DNA from: Dysgonamonadaceae bacterium | Lineage (GTDB): Bacteria; Bacteroidota; Bacteroidia; Bacteroidales; Dysgonomonadaceae | Assembly (NCBI GenBank): GCA_031272205.1 | Contig: JAISUH010000012.1 | Span: forward strand, 1 to 38,001 | DNA: 38,001 bases | Reading direction: 5' to 3' | In this document: one piece after another, positions 34,001 through 38,001 of the stretch | Layout of the letters: every line of letters starts with the position of its first letter | Numbering within the stretch: position 1 is the first letter of the stretch | The notes under the pieces: model-generated | The model's input: only the letters and a program-made list of their open reading frames with translations | Told to the model about the DNA's origin: nothing | The model's database searches: none | Program-made: the position numbers and the translations under genes

Positions 34001-34335
34001 TCGTGCAGAATGGTTTCGAGGATGTTTTTGGCCTGCATGCGTACTTGAGATTCGGACAACTCGAAATCGGACTTAAGTTGTCCGAGATAGCTCGATTTGT
34101 CACCTGAAGCCAAACGATGCAGCTCCTCGATGATGCGCGATTTCATCTCGTCCGTCGCCTTGTTGGTGAATGTTACGGCGAGAATGTGGCTGTAATTGAC
34201 GAGCCGTTGAAAATTGCCGGGCCGTTGAAAAAGCAAACAAAGGTATTCGCCCGTCAATCGGTGCGTTTTTCCCGATCCGGCAGACGCTTTTATCAGGAGT
34301 AAACGGTTTCGTTCAGACAATGCGTGACTTGACAT
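31057..34335 (-). CDS. addA: AddA/RecB-type UvrD helicase-nuclease
   Basis: 1092 residues from the ATG at 34335. The frame is open to 34389, but that extension adds an odd Cys-rich start inside the upstream gene. Superfamily 1A helicase motifs appear in order: Walker A ASAGSGKTHRL, TFTNKATDEMK, Walker B MIDEFQDTS, GDVKQSIYRWR, TNWRSD, ITIHKSKGLGFGAVV and LLYVAFTRAK. A PD-(D/E)XK nuclease ends the protein (FSRPDRIM, then IIIVDYKFG and the Q...Y helix). It resects double-strand breaks for RecA-dependent repair. Its partner AddB, often adjacent in related genomes, is absent here. The start overlaps the end of the SUI1 gene by 23 nt, so the two are coupled. Confidence 0.88.
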   Translation of the reverse strand: MSSHALSERNRLLLIKASAGSGKTHRLTGEYLCLLFQRPGNFQRLVNYSHILAVTFTNKATDEMKSRIIEELHRLASGDKSSYLGQLKSDFELSESQVRMQAKNILETILHDYSSFSISTIDRFFQQTMRAFTREMGLSGGYNVEVDDEAFLPEIIDRMLFELDRPENRELSRWLLQFMKDKIEDSKGWSIKGDIAELAKEIFNETYKSLSQEERDKIHDKKQLDEYKKDLTDIVKSFENRVKTIGVKAVALMDKNGLRYSDFKWGNTSGLSFFVKLANGTVEKPKIRFQQLADNLDEWKAKKTPEKNSAIEAAYFSGLNDYVKEILTVFETYETYNSAKIVLNYFYTLGILNDVQRRLRDFQRENNMLFLSDTTELLNKIIDDSDAPFVYEKTGTHIHSYMIDEFQDTSSMQWANFLPLVRESLASNHFNLIVGDVKQSIYRWRNSDWTLLEEKVPRDLSANNIQHHSLDTNWRSDAQVVRFNNAFFRSGAQRLQNEFNRNLDTLPDSAFKQDISEKITGAYAQAFQHVPENKARGEGQVKITFLRNEEDGPDWREQALERLPRDIEDLQRQGFALKDIAIVVRWNYEAVEIAETLLRYKEEHPESPYRYDIISNEALVIAHAQSVKALIALLRYLRNPDDKTKKMLAVYEFYRFHRKLLPDMALRTCFDGEDMDFPENIKRQLDETATLPLYELAESFFLMSKDALDEKENAYVQAFLDIALKFSVGQSADLSDFLDWWDEKGCRKALFSPDNQDAIRLITIHKSKGLGFGAVVMPFVDWGFDHNPHHRDVLWCRPQTSPFNNLSIVPLRYSSKLMDSIFRDDYLQEKLFTYIDNLNLLYVAFTRAKNSIIAYAPRPDESKENPVKTVADLLWQAISNPDELSDESLSACFTQNENEAFFEMGQAHNFTKTASDTLSETVYKTGKWQSLPFGNRLRMRLDSLGYFTGDGLREYGTLMHDVLSGVEKIEDIDEAVSKAVSEGSVGTNEKETVVSLLKQYLSLSEATDWYSGKYRILNEMQILHPKFGFSRPDRIMMGENGEIIIVDYKFGNAEEPRYLRQVKRYMKYTEEMGYADVKGFVFYVKLGKIIKC

Positions 34336-34651
34336 AACCTTCTTTTTGAAGAATTTGCAACACTTTATCGCGCAAATCGCCCTGCACAATGATTTCGCCC
34401 TCTTTAGCCGATCCGCCTACGCCGCATTTCACTTTCAGCATTTTGCCCAAATCCTGCAAGTCGGCTTCCGTACCCGAAAATCCGGTAACAAGCGTTACGG
34501 CTTTGCCCTTTCGGTTTCGTTTGTCTAAGCTGATGCGCAGCAGCTGTTTCTCTTTCGGAAGCGTTTCCGTTTCGGAAAAAGCATCTTCGTTGTAGTGATA
34601 ATCGGGATTGGTGGAATAGACAATGTCTAATCGTTTTTTCCAGTCGTTCAT
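34313..34651 (-). CDS. SUI1/eIF1-like (YciH-type) translation factor
   Basis: 112 residues. The C-terminal 75 form the SUI1 fold seen in eukaryotic eIF1 and bacterial YciH: LDKRNRKGKAVTLVTGF, then LGKMLKVKCGVGGSAKEGEIIVQGD and VLQILQKEGY. In eukaryotes eIF1 guards start-codon choice; the bacterial protein's role is less certain. The N-terminal 40 residues are variable. It lies directly upstream of addA with a 23-nt overlap, and is divergent from the nucleoside kinase gene across a 228-nt gap. Confidence 0.9.
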   Translation of the reverse strand: MNDWKKRLDIVYSTNPDYHYNEDAFSETETLPKEKQLLRISLDKRNRKGKAVTLVTGFSGTEADLQDLGKMLKVKCGVGGSAKEGEIIVQGDLRDKVLQILQKEGYVKSRIV

Positions 34652-34879
34652 CTTTTCCTTGTTTTTGACGGATACGAAGGTAAGAAAACTTTAAGAATTT
34701 TCGGGTTGGCGAACCAATTATATTTCGTCATTCTGCTCGATCTTCCGTTTTCGATGTCCGAAAAAGCATCAAATCCTATTAAAAAGTTAAAAAGATAACG
34801 ATTTATGTGCGGAAAATAAGTAATTTAGCGGACGAAACAATTCGAGCCAATCTGAACGGTAATAAAAATAAATAATTGA
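34652..34879. promoter_or_regulatory. Divergent intergenic promoter region
   Basis: This gap separates the leftward SUI1-addA pair from the rightward kinase. Weak -7-like elements are TACCTTCG on the minus strand (34675-34682) and TAATTTAG on the plus strand (34821-34828). Neither is a perfect match and no hairpin stands out. Confidence 0.3.
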
Positions 34880-36547
34880 ATGGAAGATACGGTACGTGTC
34901 CATTGTTTAGACACAAACGAATATAAAGATGTACCAATGGGTTCGTCGTTATTGGAGTTAATTGATGTTTTTGGCGTAAAAAGGCCTTCTAAAATCGTAC
35001 ACGCGAAAGTCAACAACAAGTCGGAATCGCTTGCTTTCCAAGTTTTTCGCCCCCGCACAATCGAATACGTGGACTTGCGTTCTTCATCCGGCATGCGCAC
35101 TTACGTGCGTTCGCTCTGTTTCGTGCTGGCAAAAGCGGTAAACGACCTGTACCCCGAAGCAACCGTCTATTTCGAACACGCCATTTCGAAAGGATATTAT
35201 TTCAGAATCAAACACCACGAAAAAATAACTCTATACATGCTGGCGCAGATAAAAGAACGGATGCACGACCTCATTGCCGCCGACCTGCCTTTTATCTCGC
35301 ACGAGGTGGAAACAGCCGAAGCTGTGGTGCGCTTTCGCGAGCAACGGATGGAAGACAAAGCCCTGCTGCTGGAAACATCCGACGCGATATATTCGCGCTA
35401 TTTTGAGCTCGACGGCTACATCGATTATTTTTACAGTCAGCTTACTCCATCGACGGGCTACCTGACTGTTTTCGACATCGAACCCTACAACGGCGGATTC
35501 TTGTTGCGCGTCCCCAAACGTTCGAATCCGGAAGAGTTGGAGCCGGTGGAACGGCAAGACAAATTGCTCGCCGCATACCGGGAACACCTTCATTTTTTAC
35601 GTATTGTTGGTCTGAACAACGTGGGCGATTTGAACAAAGCCAAACGCGAAAACCGGATGTCGGAGGTAATTCAGATATCCGAAGCGTATCAGGATAAAAA
35701 AATCGGTGAGATTGGCGCCGAAATCACCCGTCGATTCAACGACGGCGTGCGCGTGGCGCTTATCTCAGGCCCGTCGTCGTCGGGAAAAACCACCTTTCGC
35801 AAACGCCTCGAAGTGCAGTTGATGGTAAACCTGCTGAAACCCGTCGGCATCTCGCTCGACGATTATTTCATCGACCGCGACCAAACGCCGCTTGACGAGT
35901 TCGGAGAGAGAGATTATGAATCGCTTTATGCACTCGATTTGGCTCTGTTTGACGAACACGTGAGAAAATTGCTGAAAGGCGAAGAAATCAATCTTCCTTC
36001 CTACAATTTCCAAACGGGGAAACGCGAAAACAAAAATCACAAATTGCGCATCAACAGCAACAACATCATTATCGTGGAAGGAATCCACGCCCTGAACCCC
36101 AAACTGACCGAGCACATTCCGGCTCACAACAAATTTATGATATACGTATCGGCGCTCACGTCGATCGTTCTCGACGACCACAACTGTATTCCGGCATCCG
36201 ACAATCGGTTGCTGCGCCGTATCGTGCGCGATTATCGTTATCGGAATTATTCGGCCATAGAAACCATCTCGCGTTGGGACAGTGTCCGCCGGGGCGAAGA
36301 CAAATGGATTTTCCCGTTTCAGGAGAATGCCGATGTAATGTTCAACTCGGCCATGATTTACGAGCTGGCCGCTATCCGCCGGCATGCCGAACCCATCTTG
36401 CAACAAGTGCCGCGGGAAGCGCCGGAATATACCGAAGCCAACCGGCTGCTGAAGTTCCTGAGTTATTTCAATTACATTACCGACCGAGAATTGCCGCCGA
36501 CATCGTTGCTGAGGGAATTTTTGGGAGGGAGCAGTTTCAGGTACTGA
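34880..36547 (+). CDS. Nucleoside (uridine-type) kinase with N-terminal TGS domain
   Basis: 555 residues. A TGS domain (about 1-65; RVHCLDTNEYKDVPMGSSLLELI) and a threonyl-tRNA-synthetase-like second region (about 75-260) precede a P-loop kinase domain resembling uridine kinase. Walker A is SGPSSSGKTTF at about 296-306, and DDYFIDRDQTP and EGIHALNP match the phosphoribulokinase/uridine kinase pattern. It probably phosphorylates uridine, cytidine or a related compound in the cytoplasm. The tRNA-synthetase-like N-terminus may sense nucleotides or RNA, but this is not shown. mnmE begins 39 nt downstream in the same direction. Confidence 0.9.
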   Translation: MEDTVRVHCLDTNEYKDVPMGSSLLELIDVFGVKRPSKIVHAKVNNKSESLAFQVFRPRTIEYVDLRSSSGMRTYVRSLCFVLAKAVNDLYPEATVYFEHAISKGYYFRIKHHEKITLYMLAQIKERMHDLIAADLPFISHEVETAEAVVRFREQRMEDKALLLETSDAIYSRYFELDGYIDYFYSQLTPSTGYLTVFDIEPYNGGFLLRVPKRSNPEELEPVERQDKLLAAYREHLHFLRIVGLNNVGDLNKAKRENRMSEVIQISEAYQDKKIGEIGAEITRRFNDGVRVALISGPSSSGKTTFRKRLEVQLMVNLLKPVGISLDDYFIDRDQTPLDEFGERDYESLYALDLALFDEHVRKLLKGEEINLPSYNFQTGKRENKNHKLRINSNNIIIVEGIHALNPKLTEHIPAHNKFMIYVSALTSIVLDDHNCIPASDNRLLRRIVRDYRYRNYSAIETISRWDSVRRGEDKWIFPFQENADVMFNSAMIYELAAIRRHAEPILQQVPREAPEYTEANRLLKFLSYFNYITDRELPPTSLLREFLGGSSFRY

Positions 36548-36586
36548 CCATCCCCTACCCTTTGTGCAAACTCTATTTTACTGAAA

Positions 36587-38001
36587 ATGAATCACGAAGT
36601 AAAAAACAACAACTCCATAGCTGACCATCCTGCTCCCAAAGCTGCTTCAGGTGAATCGGGAGAAATTATCTGCGCCGTTTCCACCCCTCCGGGCACAGGT
36701 GGCATCGCTATTGTCCGTTTGTCGGGTGAAGGTTCGATTGCAATGGCAGACTCGGTCTTTCGATCGCCTGCGGGAAAAAAACTGTCGGAACAAAAAGCTT
36801 ATACGCTTCATTTCGGGCAAATTATTGAAAACGAAAACGTTCTCGATGAAGTGTTGGTCTCGATTTTTCACGCTCCACATTCGTTTACAGGGGAAGAGTG
36901 CATCGAAATCTCCTGTCACGGCTCTATTTATATCCAACAGGAATTAGTGAAATTACTCCTGTCGAAAGGCGCTCGTTTGGCTCTGGCCGGAGAATTTACG
37001 CGCCGCGCTTTCCGCAACGGGAAAATGGATTTGAGTCAGGCGGAGGCTGTGGCCGATGTCATTGCCGCCACATCGCAAGCCGCGCACCGATTGTCAATGA
37101 ATCAGATGCGCGGCGGGTTCGCAAAAGAACTCAACGTGTTGCGCGACCAACTTCTGCAATTCGCATCGTTGATTGAGCTCGAACTCGATTTTTCGGAGGA
37201 AGACGTAGCGTTTGCAAACCGTCGGCATCTAAGCGATTTGGCGCAGGAAATAGAATCAGTTCTATCCCGTCTGACAAGCTCTTTCGGCGTGGGAAATGCC
37301 ATCAAAAACGGTATTCCCGTTGCAATCATCGGCGAAACCAATGCCGGAAAATCCACGTTGCTCAACCTGCTACTCCACGAAGATAAAGCCATCGTGAGCG
37401 ATATCCACGGCACCACCCGCGACGTTATCGAAGATACGATAAATATAAATGGCGTGATGTTCCGCTTTATTGATACGGCAGGCATCCGCGAAACAAGCGA
37501 TGCCATCGAATCGATGGGCATCCGCCGCACATTCGATAAGATACAACAGGCTTCTATAGTGCTCTGGTTGATCGATTTGTCCACGCCTGACAGGCAAATC
37601 AAAAAATTATCGAAATCCATCATCCCGTCGCTCAAAGGGAAACACACGATTCTTGTGTTCAACAAATCGGATAAACTCAGCCCCGAAGAAATTGCTGCCA
37701 AACAACATTTGCTCCCCGATTTAGAAGCCGAACGAATCTTCATCTCCGCCAAACAACGCCGCAATACGGACAAAATACAAGATCTGCTGTTAAACGCAGC
37801 CCAAATCCCGCAAGTTGGCAACGAAGATGTCATCGTAACAAATCTCCGACACTACGAAGCCCTAAATCAAGCCCTAACCTCCATACACCGCATTCAGGAA
37901 GGTCTCTATAAGGGCATTTCACACGATTTTTTAGCGCAGGACATCCGCGAATGTATGTTTTATATCGGAGAAATAACCGGACAAATATCTACAAATGAAA
38001 T
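36587..38001 (+). CDS. mnmE: tRNA modification GTPase MnmE (3' end cut by the window)
   Basis: 471 codons are visible and the frame is still open at the edge; only a handful of residues, ending in the conserved C-terminal Cys-Ile-Gly-Lys, should be missing. With MnmG it adds the (carboxymethyl)aminomethyl group to wobble U34 of certain tRNAs, using a folate derivative. The N-terminal formyl-THF-binding domain opens IICAVSTPPGTGGIAIVRLSG. A helical domain carries AGEFTRRAFRNGKMDLSQAEA. The G domain has G1 GETNAGKS (249-256), the G2 motif GTTRD, DTAG, and NKSD. The C-terminal helices include LAQDIRECMFYIGEITG. It lies 39 nt after the kinase gene. Confidence 0.95.
   Translation, partial: MNHEVKNNNSIADHPAPKAASGESGEIICAVSTPPGTGGIAIVRLSGEGSIAMADSVFRSPAGKKLSEQKAYTLHFGQIIENENVLDEVLVSIFHAPHSFTGEECIEISCHGSIYIQQELVKLLLSKGARLALAGEFTRRAFRNGKMDLSQAEAVADVIAATSQAAHRLSMNQMRGGFAKELNVLRDQLLQFASLIELELDFSEEDVAFANRRHLSDLAQEIESVLSRLTSSFGVGNAIKNGIPVAIIGETNAGKSTLLNLLLHEDKAIVSDIHGTTRDVIEDTININGVMFRFIDTAGIRETSDAIESMGIRRTFDKIQQASIVLWLIDLSTPDRQIKKLSKSIIPSLKGKHTILVFNKSDKLSPEEIAAKQHLLPDLEAERIFISAKQRRNTDKIQDLLLNAAQIPQVGNEDVIVTNLRHYEALNQALTSIHRIQEGLYKGISHDFLAQDIRECMFYIGEITGQISTNE

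Noticed and set aside
34336-34389. Upstream ATG adding 18 residues to AddA
   Set aside because: The extension is Cys-rich and unlike AddA N-termini, and lies wholly inside the SUI1 gene; the ATG at 34335 puts the P-loop at the usual distance.
37102-37833. Minus-strand Ser-rich open frame (243 codons) opposite mnmE
   Set aside because: The plus strand encodes the intact MnmE G domain through this whole stretch.

Overview
The window reads as a piece of chromosome from a Bacteroidales-type Bacteroidota bacterium. The evidence is consistent across its length. Promoters match the Bacteroidota consensus (TTTG, a gap of about 19-23 nt, then TAnnTTTG), and Shine-Dalgarno sequences are almost absent. 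Lineage-typical genes include a fimbrillin-family lipoprotein with a FISUMP domain, a DUF5606-type protein, a bacterial SUI1/eIF1-like factor, a TGS-domain nucleoside kinase, a eukaryote-like (GH13_8-type) glycogen branching enzyme, and a FtsK / LolA-like / TrxB gene row. No insertion sequence, prophage, CRISPR array or tRNA gene was recognised.

Layout. Bases 1-389 hold no coding region. Two tandem leftward promoters and a boxA-like CTTTGA lie there and look like the start of an rRNA operon outside the window. Next come a leftward PDZ/DUF4136-like secreted protein (390-1817) and a rightward fimbrillin/FISUMP lipoprotein (2132-3814). A rightward run carries branching enzyme, mannose-6-phosphate isomerase and ferrochelatase (3967-8025). 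It converges on leftward cdsA, DUF5606 and mtgA (8028-10225). A leftward cluster follows, encoding four exported proteins: WG-repeat lipoprotein, metallophosphoesterase, SxxK serine hydrolase and a GH38 alpha-mannosidase (10296-16344).

From a divergent promoter region a rightward operon encodes a zinc metallopeptidase, a short HPPK (folK) and CutC (16579-18623). A GH20 beta-hexosaminidase lipoprotein follows with its own consensus promoter, and ends at a long perfect hairpin. Then comes a long leftward block: a Ser/Thr-rich lipoprotein, a compact four-gene catabolic-looking operon (DHDPS/NAL-family lyase, 2-hydroxyacid dehydrogenase, SDR, cyclase-family hydrolase), trxB, a LolA-like gene, ftsK, class II fructose-bisphosphate aldolase, an AddA-type helicase-nuclease and the SUI1 factor. 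The window closes with a rightward TGS-domain nucleoside kinase and mnmE, cut by the window edge just short of its C-terminus.

Most genes are core housekeeping: envelope lipid and peptidoglycan synthesis, glycogen, haem, folate, chromosome segregation, recombination, tRNA modification. The parts most worth a second look are the lyase/dehydrogenase/SDR/cyclase operon (21780-25161), whose substrate cannot be read from the sequence, and the exported GH38 cluster (10296-16344), which has no SusC/SusD pair beside it. All family calls rest on reading motifs and lengths; no database search was run.
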